Below, piece after piece: positions 8,450-17,230 of a DNA stretch of 64,000 bases. Positions within the stretch are counted from its first letter, which is position 1, and every line of letters begins with the position of its first letter. The position numbers were made by a program, and so were the translations under genes. Source of the DNA: Aliiroseovarius sp. S1123 (GTDB lineage Bacteria > Pseudomonadota > Alphaproteobacteria > Rhodobacterales > Rhodobacteraceae); contig NZ_JALKBE010000002.1 in the NCBI RefSeq assembly GCF_023015885.1, positions 558,001 through 622,000 on the forward strand, given 5' to 3'. The notes under the pieces are model-generated. The model worked only from the letters and a program-made list of their open reading frames with translations. It made no database searches and was not told the DNA's origin.

Positions 8450-9826
8450 ATGTCGCTTGACCAAGTTCTGGACCGCATTGATGCGGACCTTCCCGATGCT
8501 CTCGATCGTTTAATGGAGCTTCTGCGCATCCAGTCGATTTCCACCGATCCCGCCTTTGCAGACCATTGTATCACCGCCGCGAATTGGCTGGCGAATGATC
8601 TGAAAACGATTGGTTTTCAGGCGGATAGACGCGACACCCCCGGCCATCCGATGGTCGTGGGACATGGCGGCGATGGGGATCGCCACCTGCTGTTCTATGG
8701 CCACTATGATGTGCAGCCCGTCGATCCGCTGGACAAGTGGGATCATGACCCGTTCGCGCCATTTGTCGAAGACACCCCCAACGGCAAGATCATCCGCGCC
8801 CGTGGGGCATCGGACGACAAGGGTCAGTTGATGACCTTCATCGAGGCCTGCCGCGCCTGGAAAGAGGTGCATGGATCGCTACCTGCGAAACTGACCATCT
8901 TCCTTGAGGGGGAAGAGGAATCAGGCTCGCCCTCGCTGGTACCTTTCATGGAGCAGAATCGCGACGAACTGACCGCCGATATCGCGCTGATCTGTGACAC
9001 ATCCATGGTCAGCCCCGGCGTGCCCTCCATCGCCAGCCAGCTGCGCGGCATGCTGAAGGATGAATTCACGCTGGTCGGGCCGTCGCTGGATCTGCACTCG
9101 GGCCACTATGGCGGACCGGGCCTGAACCCGCTGCGTGAAATGTCCCGCATCATTGCCAGCTTCTATGACGACGAGACCGGCAAGGTCGCGGTCGAAGGCT
9201 TCTATGAGGGCGTCCATGACACCCCTGCCGAGCAGCTGGACGCGTGGGAGAATTCGGGCTTCGATCAGAAGGCCTATCTGGACAATGCGGGCTACACGCA
9301 GAGCCACGGCGAAAAGGATCGGTCCTGCCTTGAACAACAATGGGCACGCCCGACGCTGGAGGTGAACGGGATCTGGGGTGGTTATAACGGCGTTGGCTCG
9401 AAAACCGTGATTCCGTCCGAGGCACACTGCAAGATCACCTGCCGCTTGGTGGGCGATATGGACCCCGACAAACTGCGTAACCGCGTGCGTGCGCATGTCG
9501 AGGCGCAGCTGAAGCAAGATATGAAGGTGATTTGGGACAACGATCTGGAAGGCTCGCCCGCGGCCGTGATGGACATCACCCGCCCCGAGTTCGCTGCGGC
9601 CCAGAAAGGCCTGTCGGACGAATGGAATCGCGACGCGGTCTTTGCGGGCATGGGCGGATCTATCCCGATCGCGGGCTATTTCAAATCAATCCTCGGCATG
9701 GAAAGCATGCTGGTGGGATTTGCCAATGATGACGACAAGATCCACTCGCCGAACGAGAAATATGACCTAGAGAGTTTCCACAAGGGCATCCGCAGCTGGG
9801 CGCGAATCTTGGCGGAACTGGCTTAA
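8450..9826 (+). CDS. M20 family dipeptidase/peptidase
   Basis: The 458-residue protein is a zinc metallopeptidase of the M20/M25/M40 family, probably a cytosolic dipeptidase. The first zinc ligand lies in LFYGHYDVQPVDPLDKWDHD (H and second-shell D), the bridging Asp in RGASDDKGQLM, the catalytic Glu pair in FLEGEEESGSPS, and a later His in DLHSGHYGGPGLNP at the lid domain. The C-terminus has DKIHSPNEKYDL, another zinc ligand region. The ATG after GGAGACACGAT was chosen over an in-frame start 18 codons earlier. The exact substrate cannot be told. Confidence 0.88.
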   Translation: MSLDQVLDRIDADLPDALDRLMELLRIQSISTDPAFADHCITAANWLANDLKTIGFQADRRDTPGHPMVVGHGGDGDRHLLFYGHYDVQPVDPLDKWDHDPFAPFVEDTPNGKIIRARGASDDKGQLMTFIEACRAWKEVHGSLPAKLTIFLEGEEESGSPSLVPFMEQNRDELTADIALICDTSMVSPGVPSIASQLRGMLKDEFTLVGPSLDLHSGHYGGPGLNPLREMSRIIASFYDDETGKVAVEGFYEGVHDTPAEQLDAWENSGFDQKAYLDNAGYTQSHGEKDRSCLEQQWARPTLEVNGIWGGYNGVGSKTVIPSEAHCKITCRLVGDMDPDKLRNRVRAHVEAQLKQDMKVIWDNDLEGSPAAVMDITRPEFAAAQKGLSDEWNRDAVFAGMGGSIPIAGYFKSILGMESMLVGFANDDDKIHSPNEKYDLESFHKGIRSWARILAELA

Positions 9827-9852
9827 ACCCAGTTAAGTCGCAAAAGCCACCA

Positions 9853-9886
9853 AAGCCCCGGACGCAGCCGCGCTCCGGGGTTTTTT
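9853..9886. terminator. Bidirectional rho-independent terminator
   Basis: CCCCGGA (9856-9862) pairs with TCCGGGG (9874-9880), followed by six T on the plus strand and preceded by three A. It sits between the convergent peptidase gene and the small membrane-protein gene, and would serve the peptidase gene well and the other strand weakly. Confidence 0.8.
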
Positions 9887-10098
9887 CATGCCTGTTTCAG
9901 GCGCGCCAGTTTCAGAATCAGCAAGATCCACGGCACCCCGTGCAGAAGAAGGTCGAAGATATCGACAGGCTTCACCAGCGCACCAGAGACCAGCATCATC
10001 AGCTTCTCCCAGACATGCGGTGGCGCGAAGGGGGCCAGCCCCAATGTCAGGCAGGCAATCAAGATCAAAGAGAATGGCATTTCATCGATGAAGGACAT
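9886..10098 (-). CDS. Small inner-membrane protein, function unknown
   Basis: The 70-residue protein begins MSFIDEMPFSLILIACLTLG and is mostly hydrophobic, with membrane segments at about residues 8-24 and 48-66 around a short amphipathic stretch (PPHVWEKLMMLVSGAL). Similar small proteins in Rhodobacteraceae are sometimes labelled as RND transporter, but nothing in the sequence supports a transport role. The ATG has a CAGGAG ribosome site. The gene lies between a terminator and tRNA-Asp on the same strand. Confidence 0.7.
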   Translation of the reverse strand: MSFIDEMPFSLILIACLTLGLAPFAPPHVWEKLMMLVSGALVKPVDIFDLLLHGVPWILLILKLARLKQA

Positions 10099-10180
10099 GA
10101 GAGTCTCCTGATCCAAAGGGTTACACCACACGGGTTCACCCGCCTTAACAGGCCCAAGCACTTGATGAAATGTGGTGAAG

Positions 10181-10257
10181 TGGCGCGGTTGACGGGGCTC
10201 GAACCCGCGACCCCCGGCGTGACAGGCCGGTACTCTAACCAACTGAGCTACAACCGC
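10181..10257 (-). tRNA. tRNA-Asp (GTC), copy 1
   Basis: The 77-base minus-strand sequence folds as a tRNA with acceptor GCGGTTG/CAACCGC, D-arm GTAGCTCAGTTGGTTAGAG, anticodon stem CCGGC/GCCGG with loop CTGTCAC (anticodon GTC), T-arm GGTTCGAGCC and an encoded CCA. It is identical to the copy 150 bases upstream on the same strand. Confidence 0.97.
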
Positions 10258-10368
10258 GCGTAGCGGTGGGAATAGCCCGAGGTCCGCGGGGGGTCAATGG
10301 GGAAAAATGCTGTTTCTGAGGAAAAATTTCAATGCAAGATGCGCACGCGTTTCGCCACTCCTGAAACG

Positions 10369-10391
10369 AAAAAACCCCGCCAAGGGCGGGG
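10369..10391 (-). terminator. Rho-independent terminator behind tRNA-Asp copy 2
   Basis: On the minus strand CCCCGCC-CTT-GGCGGGG is followed by six T (10374-10369). It lies 18 bases beyond the 3' end of the upstream tRNA-Asp gene, so the two tRNA-Asp copies are probably separate transcription units. Confidence 0.8.
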
Positions 10392-10408
10392 CTTCTTTCG
10401 GGCAGTGG

Positions 10409-10485
10409 TGGCGCGGTTGACGGGGCTCGAACCCGCGACCCCCGGCGTGACAGGCCGGTACTCTAACCAACTGAGCTACAACCGC
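10409..10485 (-). tRNA. tRNA-Asp (GTC), copy 2
   Basis: The sequence is identical to the tRNA-Asp at 10181-10257: the same acceptor stem, anticodon loop CTGTCAC and encoded CCA. A strong terminator follows directly. Confidence 0.97.
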
Positions 10486-10564
10486 TCACTGCCAGTCTTG
10501 CGACTGTTTGGGCGTTCTAGGCCCACCCGCCGGAGGCGTCAAGCAGCCTTTTGCAGATTTCGAA

Positions 10565-11161
10565 TTATTTTTCGATGACGCGATGTCCGAGGTCGGGGTG
10601 AAGGTGGAAAATGATCCCCTGCCCGCCCGGCAAATCCATCATTCCATCTTCATCCACCCCCAACCAGCGGGCGCGCAACACACGCGACAGGATGCCATGG
10701 GTGAAAATCACTGCGGGCGTCTCTAATGTGTGCAGAAAGCTTTCCGTACGCGCTTCGAGATCCAGCAATGTCTCGCCGCCAGGTGCGTTGAAATGCCAAC
10801 TGACCATGTCCTGTTCAGCAAGGGTCGCCAAGGTCGGCCAGCCGGCGCGAACTTGGGCCATGGTTTTCCCCTCCCACGCGCCAAATGCAATCTCGGCAAG
10901 ACGTGCGTCCTGTACGATACTGGCGCCGGTCCAAGCGGTCGCGATGCGCGCCGTGTTCAATGACCGCCCCTGGGGCGAACTAAACACCGTCACGTCCGTC
11001 CTATCCCCGATCTCACGCCGCAACATGCCCGCCATCGCAATCGCCTGACGCCGCCCTTTTGCGGTCAGCGGCGAATCCAATCGTCCCTGATGACGCCCAG
11101 CCGCATTCCACACGGTTTGCCCGTGGCGAATAACGAAGATTTCCGGATAGAAAGATCCCAT
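10565..11161 (-). CDS. Histidine phosphatase family protein
   Basis: The 198-residue protein is a phosphoglycerate-mutase-like histidine phosphatase. The phosphohistidine motif is IFVIRHGQTVWNAAGRHQG near the N-terminus, with second-site residues in VFSSPQGRSLNTARI and the late VIFTHGILSRVL. The substrate is unknown; the family includes small-metabolite phosphatases. The start MGSFYPEIF was chosen because reading further upstream enters the tRNA-Val gene 35 bases away. No strong ribosome site is visible, so the exact start is uncertain. Confidence 0.82.
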   Translation of the reverse strand: MGSFYPEIFVIRHGQTVWNAAGRHQGRLDSPLTAKGRRQAIAMAGMLRREIGDRTDVTVFSSPQGRSLNTARIATAWTGASIVQDARLAEIAFGAWEGKTMAQVRAGWPTLATLAEQDMVSWHFNAPGGETLLDLEARTESFLHTLETPAVIFTHGILSRVLRARWLGVDEDGMMDLPGGQGIIFHLHPDLGHRVIEK

Positions 11162-11195
11162 GCAGGGATCATGCACGATACTGAAGGGGAGTAAA

Positions 11196-11271
<76 letters not shown>

Positions 11272-11429
11272 GCCGTGGGACGCGACATATCGCTATTCGC
11301 CGGGGCTTGGCAAGAGGTGAAATCCACTTTTTTCAATTTCTGACGCGGACGCATTAAAACTGGACGCTGAGTTACTTTGTGTGCATGGGAAAGCGCGCTA
11401 GACTGCTTCCATTAGCTATCAGGTTTGCC

Positions 11430-12431
11430 ATGCAAGAACCCGTCGTCCCCAAGGGCGTTGCCCATGTCGCTGTCTCCCCCCCGACCGAGCCCGAAACCAT
11501 TGTGTTCGTGCTTCTAGACAACCTGTCGATGCTCGCGTTCACCTCGGCCATCGAGCCATTGCGCATTGCCAACCAGTTGACGGGGCACATCCTCTATCGT
11601 TGGACCACCATGTCGGCAGACGGCCAAAATGTGCGCTGTTCGAACGGGATCGAGATCGGCATTGACCGCCCCATCGGCGAGACGCCTGCCAACAGCCGCA
11701 TTTTCGTGTGCTCAGGCGTGCAGCCCGAAAAATCCGTGTCGACGAAGGTCTCGGACTGGGTGCGGCTGCAATGGCGGCTGGGGCGCACGGTCGGGTCGCT
11801 TTGTACCGGAGCCTATACGCTGGCGAAGGCTGGCATTCTGGGCGGACATAAGTTCACCCTGCATTGGGAAAACATCGCCCCCTTTCGCGAACATTTCCCG
11901 GACCTTGATCCGGTCGAGCAGCTTTACACCATCGACAACCGCGTACTGACTTGCGGTGGTGGTGCGGCGGCAACGGACCTGTTCTTACGACTGATCTATG
12001 ACACGCATGGGCCCGTTCTGGCGCAGGCGGTTCTGAACATGTGTCTGCACACCGTCCAGCGGTCCGAGACCGACCGCCAGCAAAGCTCGACCTCGGCAAC
12101 CATTGGCGTGCGCAACGACAAGCTGGTGCGGGTCCTGGCGTATTTTGAAGATAACTTAGAGGACAGCGTCAATCTGGACATTGTTACCGAAGAACTCGGC
12201 ATTTCGCGTCGCCAGATGGAGCGGCTGTTCCGCCATCATCTGAACACGACGCCGAAGAAATACCTGCAGGATCTGCGCCTGCAACGCGCCCGCATCCTGC
12301 TGGCGGAGACCGACATGGCAGTCGTCGATGTGGCCATCGCATGCGGCTATGATTCTGCGGCCTATTTCTCGAAACGGTTCCGCGAGACGTTTGGCATGTC
12401 CCCCCACCGGTTTTCGGCCGGCGGGGGATAA
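11430..12431 (+). CDS. GlxA-type AraC regulator with amidase-like N-domain
   Basis: The 333-residue regulator combines an N-terminal DJ-1/PfpI (class I glutamine amidotransferase-like) sensor domain (ETIVFVLLDNLSMLAFTSAI; GSLCTGAYTLAKAGIL at the nucleophile-elbow position) with a C-terminal AraC DNA-binding domain of two HTH motifs (VTEELGISRRQMERLFR and VAIACGYDSAAYFSKRFRE). Relatives control catabolism of arginine, carnitine or glycine betaine. It faces agmatinase with a four-base gap, which makes arginine/agmatine control a reasonable guess. The start at MQEPVV is tentative; an in-frame ATG 17 codons upstream is also possible. Confidence 0.85.
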   Translation: MQEPVVPKGVAHVAVSPPTEPETIVFVLLDNLSMLAFTSAIEPLRIANQLTGHILYRWTTMSADGQNVRCSNGIEIGIDRPIGETPANSRIFVCSGVQPEKSVSTKVSDWVRLQWRLGRTVGSLCTGAYTLAKAGILGGHKFTLHWENIAPFREHFPDLDPVEQLYTIDNRVLTCGGGAAATDLFLRLIYDTHGPVLAQAVLNMCLHTVQRSETDRQQSSTSATIGVRNDKLVRVLAYFEDNLEDSVNLDIVTEELGISRRQMERLFRHHLNTTPKKYLQDLRLQRARILLAETDMAVVDVAIACGYDSAAYFSKRFRETFGMSPHRFSAGGG

Positions 12432-12435
12432 GACC

Positions 12436-13407
12436 TTATCCGGCTTTCTTGTTGTGAAAGATGAAGCCCAGGAAATTCAGCAAAAGCTGTGCTGCCAGAA
12501 TCTGTGTGCTCTCAGAAGGGTCATAGGCTGGGGCGACCTCGACCAGATCAATGCCGACCACGTCCCCGCGCTTGCTGAGCCCCTGTAGGATCTCAAGCAC
12601 ATCGTAATAGGCAAAGCCCCCGTGGCTGGGCGTGCCTGTCCCCGGCGCGATAGACGGGCAGAACGCGTCAATATCAATGGTCACATAGTAGCGCGCCCCT
12701 TCAGGGATGCGCTCCAACACACCGTCCGTCCCCAGCTTGCGCACCTGACGCACCGACAGAATGTCCGAGCCCCGCGCCCGCGCATCGTCATAGCCTTCCT
12801 TTGCCGTGGACGAGACGTTGCGAATCCCCAGCTGCGTCATGCCCGAGACATAATCCTTCTCGATCGCGCGGCGCATCGGGTTGCCGTGACCTTCGGTCAC
12901 GCCGTGGCGCTCGTCCACAAAATCCAGATGGGCGTCGATTTGGACCACATGGATGGGGCCATTTTCGGCACAGTCTTCTTCAAAAGCGCGAATGCATGGG
13001 ATGTTGATCGAGTGATCGCCTCCGATGGTCACGGGCAGCGCCCCTGCATCCAGAATTTTCTTCACGCCATATTCGATATTGGCGTGGCTCTTGTCGGTCA
13101 TGGTGTGAACGATATCAGCGTCCCCCAGATCCACGATCCGCACGTCGCCACCCAAATAGGTCGCGTCATCTTCGTGATCATAGGCCCCCGCATGACCGAA
13201 GCTGAACAGGGTCGAGGCTTCGCGCACTGCGCGCGGGCCGAACCGTGCACCGGACCGGTACTGACAGCCGAAATCAAACGGGGCGCCCAAGACGGCCACA
13301 TCGGCGTCAATCTGATCCCAGTTTTCGACATAGGGCTTCTTGCCAAAGGTTGCGATTCCAACAAATGGCAGGTTCAACCGACCGCCTGCATAGCCGTGAT
13401 CTGACAT
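12436..13407 (-). CDS. speB: Agmatinase / arginase-family ureohydrolase
   Basis: The 323-residue protein has all manganese-site motifs of the ureohydrolase family: VTIGGDHSIN, VQIDAHLDFVDE, and TIDIDAFCPSIAPGTGTPSH, with a GARFGPRAVREAS motif near residue 50. Agmatinase releases urea and putrescine from agmatine; guanidinobutyrase or proclavaminate-type hydrolase activity cannot be excluded from sequence alone. An AGGAGG site precedes the ATG. It is convergent with the GlxA-type regulator. Confidence 0.87.
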   Translation of the reverse strand: MSDHGYAGGRLNLPFVGIATFGKKPYVENWDQIDADVAVLGAPFDFGCQYRSGARFGPRAVREASTLFSFGHAGAYDHEDDATYLGGDVRIVDLGDADIVHTMTDKSHANIEYGVKKILDAGALPVTIGGDHSINIPCIRAFEEDCAENGPIHVVQIDAHLDFVDERHGVTEGHGNPMRRAIEKDYVSGMTQLGIRNVSSTAKEGYDDARARGSDILSVRQVRKLGTDGVLERIPEGARYYVTIDIDAFCPSIAPGTGTPSHGGFAYYDVLEILQGLSKRGDVVGIDLVEVAPAYDPSESTQILAAQLLLNFLGFIFHNKKAG

Positions 13408-13572
13408 GCGTCCCTCCTATTGCGTGACTGAGGAAGTGAAACGGAAAACCTGCGCAGGGGAAAGCAGAATTCGCCGAACCGCTGAATACAATTGCCCTAT
13501 GTTTCCCACGCGCTTGGACTTGAACCGGGGACCCGCTGCGCCCTAGATTGTCCCAAATGACGCGATGCGCGT

Positions 13573-13601
13573 TTTAAAGACCTATAGCGACTGAGTATAA
13601 T
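13573..13601 (+). promoter_or_regulatory. Putative sigma-70 promoter at the alpha/beta hydrolase gene
   Basis: A perfect TATAAT (13596-13601) has TTTAAA (13573-13578) 17 bases upstream. The first ATG of the downstream gene lies inside the -10 box, so a transcript from here would start near 13608 and would lack that ATG. Confidence 0.45.
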
Positions 13602-14370
13602 GGGGCCCGATTTGAGCGAACTACTTTTTGACGGTGCATCGCTTCGGGTCATCGGAAGCTCGGTCGAGCGGCCCAAACTGTTCGTCTCGTTTGACCATTG
13701 GCGGCGCGAAAGGAACTCGTTCCCCGACTACACTCCGTCAAAGACCGCCCTGAACCACGGCTATGGGCATATCTACATTCAGACGGCCCAAAATGACTGG
13801 TTTCTGAATCAAGATACCGACCGGTTGCGCGGTTTTCTGACAGAACTGTGTCAGGGCAAGGAAAGCTGCTCGGTCGGGTTCTCGATGGGGGGATACGGGG
13901 CGTTGCTGTTTGCCAATGCCCTTCGCCTTCGCCGGGTTCTGCTGCTGTCCCCGCAATATTCAATCATGCCTGCGAAAGCGCCATATGAAATGGCCTATCG
14001 GCACGAAGCGGCCAGTCTGGATCCCGCCTTGGATCAGCTTGAGCCCTTAAACGACGGGCACCGGCTTCAGGGCATCATTGCCTATGACCCACGACAAGCG
14101 CCACAAGATCGCCTGCACGCAGACCATATCCGCGCCCTGCATCCTGACCTTCAGCCCGTCGCCCTTCCCTTCGGCGGACACACGGCGCTAAAGCATATGG
14201 AAGGCACTGGCGTCATCCACGATATTGTCCAGACCTTTATCGAAGATGATCTCTCGGCAGGTGCGATCCGGGGTGTGCACGGATTGATCGGACGAAATTC
14301 GACGCGATACAAGCAGCGCCTGAAAGCCTATCTCAAGCAACGGAGCATGCGTACGGGGAACACTCCCTAA
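13600..14370 (+). CDS. Alpha/beta-hydrolase-like protein
   Basis: The 256-residue product contains SCSVGFSMGGYGALLFANAL around residue 95, a nucleophile-elbow GxSxGG with a serine, and HTALKHMEGTGVI near residue 200, which may carry the catalytic His. The fold is probably an alpha/beta hydrolase, and the C-terminus is basic. The substrate is unknown. No ribosome site is seen at the ATG, and a TATAAT box overlaps it; a TTG at 13611 (LSELLFDG) would fit a leaderless start. The gene stands alone between agmatinase and tRNA-Val. Confidence 0.65.
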   Translation: MGPDLSELLFDGASLRVIGSSVERPKLFVSFDHWRRERNSFPDYTPSKTALNHGYGHIYIQTAQNDWFLNQDTDRLRGFLTELCQGKESCSVGFSMGGYGALLFANALRLRRVLLLSPQYSIMPAKAPYEMAYRHEAASLDPALDQLEPLNDGHRLQGIIAYDPRQAPQDRLHADHIRALHPDLQPVALPFGGHTALKHMEGTGVIHDIVQTFIEDDLSAGAIRGVHGLIGRNSTRYKQRLKAYLKQRSMRTGNTP

Positions 14371-14401
14371 AGAGGGCCAATGCTTTGTAATCAAAGGAGA
14401 T

Positions 14402-14477
<76 letters not shown>

Positions 14478-14548
14478 GACTGGACGCTATTTAGCGCCGC
14501 CGTGCGGAGGGTGCAAGAGGCAGAATGAAGCCAATTAACCGCTGACAG

Positions 14549-14580
14549 AAAAAGGGCGCGACAGATGACTGCCGCGCCCC
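14549..14580 (-). terminator. Rho-independent terminator behind lon
   Basis: On the minus strand GGGCGCG (14579-14573) and CGCGCCC (14560-14554) form a stem with a 12-base loop, followed by five T. It lies 25 bases beyond the lon stop codon. Confidence 0.75.
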
Positions 14581-14604
14581 ATGATTTTGCCGATCCGATC
14601 TGGA

Positions 14605-17010
14605 TCAGTGTGCCACGGCACCCGATCCGCCCGCGTCCTTGGCCAGTGCCTTGGCGGCGGCCTCTTCCGCGGCTTCGTCCCATTCGACGGCTTCAGGTTT
14701 GCGCACCAAAGCGTGTTTCAGAACCTCGGACACATGGCTGACGGGGATGATGGTCAGCCCCTCTTTCACGTTGTCCGGGATCTCGCGCAGATCCTTTTCG
14801 CTCTCTGCCGGGATCAGCACGGTCTTGATGCCCCCGCGCAGCGCGGCCAGCAGCTTTTCTTTCAAGCCGCCGATGGCCAGCGCATTGCCGCGCAGTGTGA
14901 CCTCACCTGTCATGGCGATGTCTTTCTTCACCGGAATGCCCGTCAGGACAGACACGATGGACGTGACCATGGCCAGACCGGCCGACGGACCATCCTTGGG
15001 CGTCGCACCTTCCGGCACGTGCACGTGGATGTCCCATTTTTCGAACTGGGGCGGTTTTACTCCGATCTCCGGCGCAATCGAGCGGACATAGGAGCTGGCC
15101 GCATCAATCGATTCCTTCATCACGTCGCCCAGTTTCCCGGTGGTCTTCATCCGACCTTTACCGGGCAGGCGCAGCGCCTCGATCGACAGCAGATCGCCGC
15201 CAACGCTGGTCCAGGCCAGCCCCGTGACAACGCCGACCTGATCAGCCTCTTCAGCCAGACCAAAGCGGTGCTTGCGCACGCCCAGATAGTCGTCCAGCAA
15301 CTCGGGCGTGACCTCGACGGTCTCGACCTCTTTCTTCACCAGCTTGGTCACGGCTTTCCGCGCAAGCTTTGCCAGTTCACGCTTCAGGTTCCGCACGCCT
15401 GCTTCACGGGTGTAGTAGCGGATGATGTCGGTCAAAGTGCTTTCCGGCACCGCAAACTCACCCTTCTTCAGCCCGTGATCCTTGATGGTCTGGGGCAGCA
15501 GGTGACGCGAGGCGATCTCGCGCTTTTCGTCTTCGGTGTAACCAGCCAGCGAAATGATCTCCATCCGGTCCAGAAGCGGGCCCGGCATGTTGTAGGAGTT
15601 CGCAGTGGTCAGGAACATCACGTCCGACAGGTCGTATTCCACTTCAAGATAGTGGTCGACGAAAGTCGAGTTCTGTTCCGGGTCCAGAACTTCCAGCATT
15701 GCAGATGCCGGATCGCCACGGAAATCCTGCCCCATCTTGTCGATTTCATCGAGCAAGATCAGCGGGTTCGTGGTTTTTGCCTTCTTCAGCGCCTGGATGA
15801 TCTTACCGGGCATCGAGCCAATGTAAGTCCGGCGGTGACCACGAATTTCGCTTTCGTCACGCACGCCACCCAGCGAGATGCGAATGAACTCGCGCCCCGT
15901 GGCCTTGGCGACCGACTTGCCCAAGCTGGTTTTACCCACGCCCGGAGGGCCAACAAGGCACATGATCGGGCCTTTCAGCTTCTTCGAGCGCTGCTGAACA
16001 GCAAGATATTCAACGATACGTTCCTTGACCTTCTCAAGCCCATAGTGATCAGCGTCGAGCACTTTCTGGGCATTGTTCAGGTCTTTTTTCACGCGGCTTT
16101 TCTTGCCCCAAGGCAGACCCAGCATCCAGTCCAGATAGTTGCGCACAACGGTGGCTTCGGCGGACATGGGCGACATGTTGCGCAGCTTTTTCAGCTCGGC
16201 ATCCGCCTTTTCGCGGGCTTCCTTGGAAAGCTTTGTTTCCTCGATCTTTTCTTCCAGCTCGGCCAGTTCGTTCTGGCCTTCCTCGCCGTCGCCGAGTTCC
16301 TTCTGAATGGCCTTCATCTGCTCATTCAGATAATACTCGCGCTGGGTGCGCTCCATCTGCGATTTCACGCGGGTTTTGATCTTTTTCTCGACCCGCAGCA
16401 CGGACATTTCGCCCTGCATCAGGCCAAAGACCTTCTCCAGCCGCTCGGACACGGTGAAGGTTTCCAGAAGCTCTTGTTTCTGTTCAACCTCGACACCCAG
16501 ATGACCGGCGACAAGGTCTGCCAGCTTGTCGGGCGCGCGCGTCTCGGACACGGCGGCAAGCGCTTCTTCAGGAATGTTTTTCTTGATCTTGGCGTAACGC
16601 TCGAACTCTTCCCCGACCGAGCGCAGCAGCGCTTCGATCTCGTTCGGGTCGCCCGGACGTTCGTCGATCACTTCGGCAAACGCCTCGAAGTAATCGGCAT
16701 TATCGACATAGTCGGTGATGCGCACACGCGACTGCCCTTCGACCAGCACCTTCACGGTGCCATCGGGCAGTTTCAAGAGCTGCAGCACATTGGCCAGCAC
16801 ACCGACCTGATAGATGCCGTCCACGTCCGGTTCGTCCACGGAAGGGTCGATCTGGCTGGACAGCAGGATCTGCTTATCATCCGCCATGACCTCTTCCAGC
16901 GCACGTACGCTTTTCTCGCGTCCTACGAACAGCGGCACGATCATATGCGGGAACACCACAATGTCGCGCAGCGGCAGGACCGGGAAGGATTGGCTCAGTT
17001 GCTCACTCAT
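14605..17010 (-). CDS. lon: ATP-dependent protease La
   Basis: The 801-residue cytosolic AAA+ protease degrades damaged and regulatory proteins. The N-domain (SFPVLPLRDIVVFPHMIVPL) is followed by a coiled-coil linker, Walker A (CLVGPPGVGKTSLGKSVAKA), Walker B (LILLDEIDKM), and the C-terminal protease domain with the catalytic Ser in GATPKDGPSAGLAM and Lys in IGGLKEKLLAA. Length and motifs match Lon exactly. AAGGAAG precedes the ATG. A sigma-32-like promoter lies about 100 bases upstream and a terminator follows, so it is a single-gene heat-shock unit. Confidence 0.97.
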   Translation of the reverse strand: MSEQLSQSFPVLPLRDIVVFPHMIVPLFVGREKSVRALEEVMADDKQILLSSQIDPSVDEPDVDGIYQVGVLANVLQLLKLPDGTVKVLVEGQSRVRITDYVDNADYFEAFAEVIDERPGDPNEIEALLRSVGEEFERYAKIKKNIPEEALAAVSETRAPDKLADLVAGHLGVEVEQKQELLETFTVSERLEKVFGLMQGEMSVLRVEKKIKTRVKSQMERTQREYYLNEQMKAIQKELGDGEEGQNELAELEEKIEETKLSKEAREKADAELKKLRNMSPMSAEATVVRNYLDWMLGLPWGKKSRVKKDLNNAQKVLDADHYGLEKVKERIVEYLAVQQRSKKLKGPIMCLVGPPGVGKTSLGKSVAKATGREFIRISLGGVRDESEIRGHRRTYIGSMPGKIIQALKKAKTTNPLILLDEIDKMGQDFRGDPASAMLEVLDPEQNSTFVDHYLEVEYDLSDVMFLTTANSYNMPGPLLDRMEIISLAGYTEDEKREIASRHLLPQTIKDHGLKKGEFAVPESTLTDIIRYYTREAGVRNLKRELAKLARKAVTKLVKKEVETVEVTPELLDDYLGVRKHRFGLAEEADQVGVVTGLAWTSVGGDLLSIEALRLPGKGRMKTTGKLGDVMKESIDAASSYVRSIAPEIGVKPPQFEKWDIHVHVPEGATPKDGPSAGLAMVTSIVSVLTGIPVKKDIAMTGEVTLRGNALAIGGLKEKLLAALRGGIKTVLIPAESEKDLREIPDNVKEGLTIIPVSHVSEVLKHALVRKPEAVEWDEAAEEAAAKALAKDAGGSGAVAH

Positions 17011-17108
17011 GGATCTTCCTTATGGTTGGGCAGTCAGCGTGTCCCCGATATTCGGCAGATCACACGTCCTCCTGGAATTCAGCCTTGGTTAATAGGCCTG
17101 TCACGCCG

Positions 17109-17137
17109 AAATGGGGATGCGGTTTGGGGTTTTCAAC
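17109..17137 (-). promoter_or_regulatory. Putative heat-shock (RpoH) promoter of lon
   Basis: On the minus strand GTTGAAA (17137-17131) is followed after 14 bases by CCCCATTT (17116-17109). This is close to the enterobacterial sigma-32 consensus CTTGAAA-N11-16-CCCCATNT. Transcription from here would give a leader of about 90 bases before the lon ATG. Confidence 0.6.
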
Positions 17138-17230
17138 CGCGCTCGGCGAGCGTTTGACACCATTGTGACCAGCAATTTCGCGATCCACAAGGCAGGTGCC
17201 CGAATTATCCACAGGAATTTCAGGCCTGAT

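Noticed and set aside
14581-17157. 858-codon plus-strand open frame opposite lon
   Set aside because: It is fully antisense to an unmistakable Lon protease and is open only because of GC-rich third-position bias; the translation is His/Arg/Gln-rich without family motifs.
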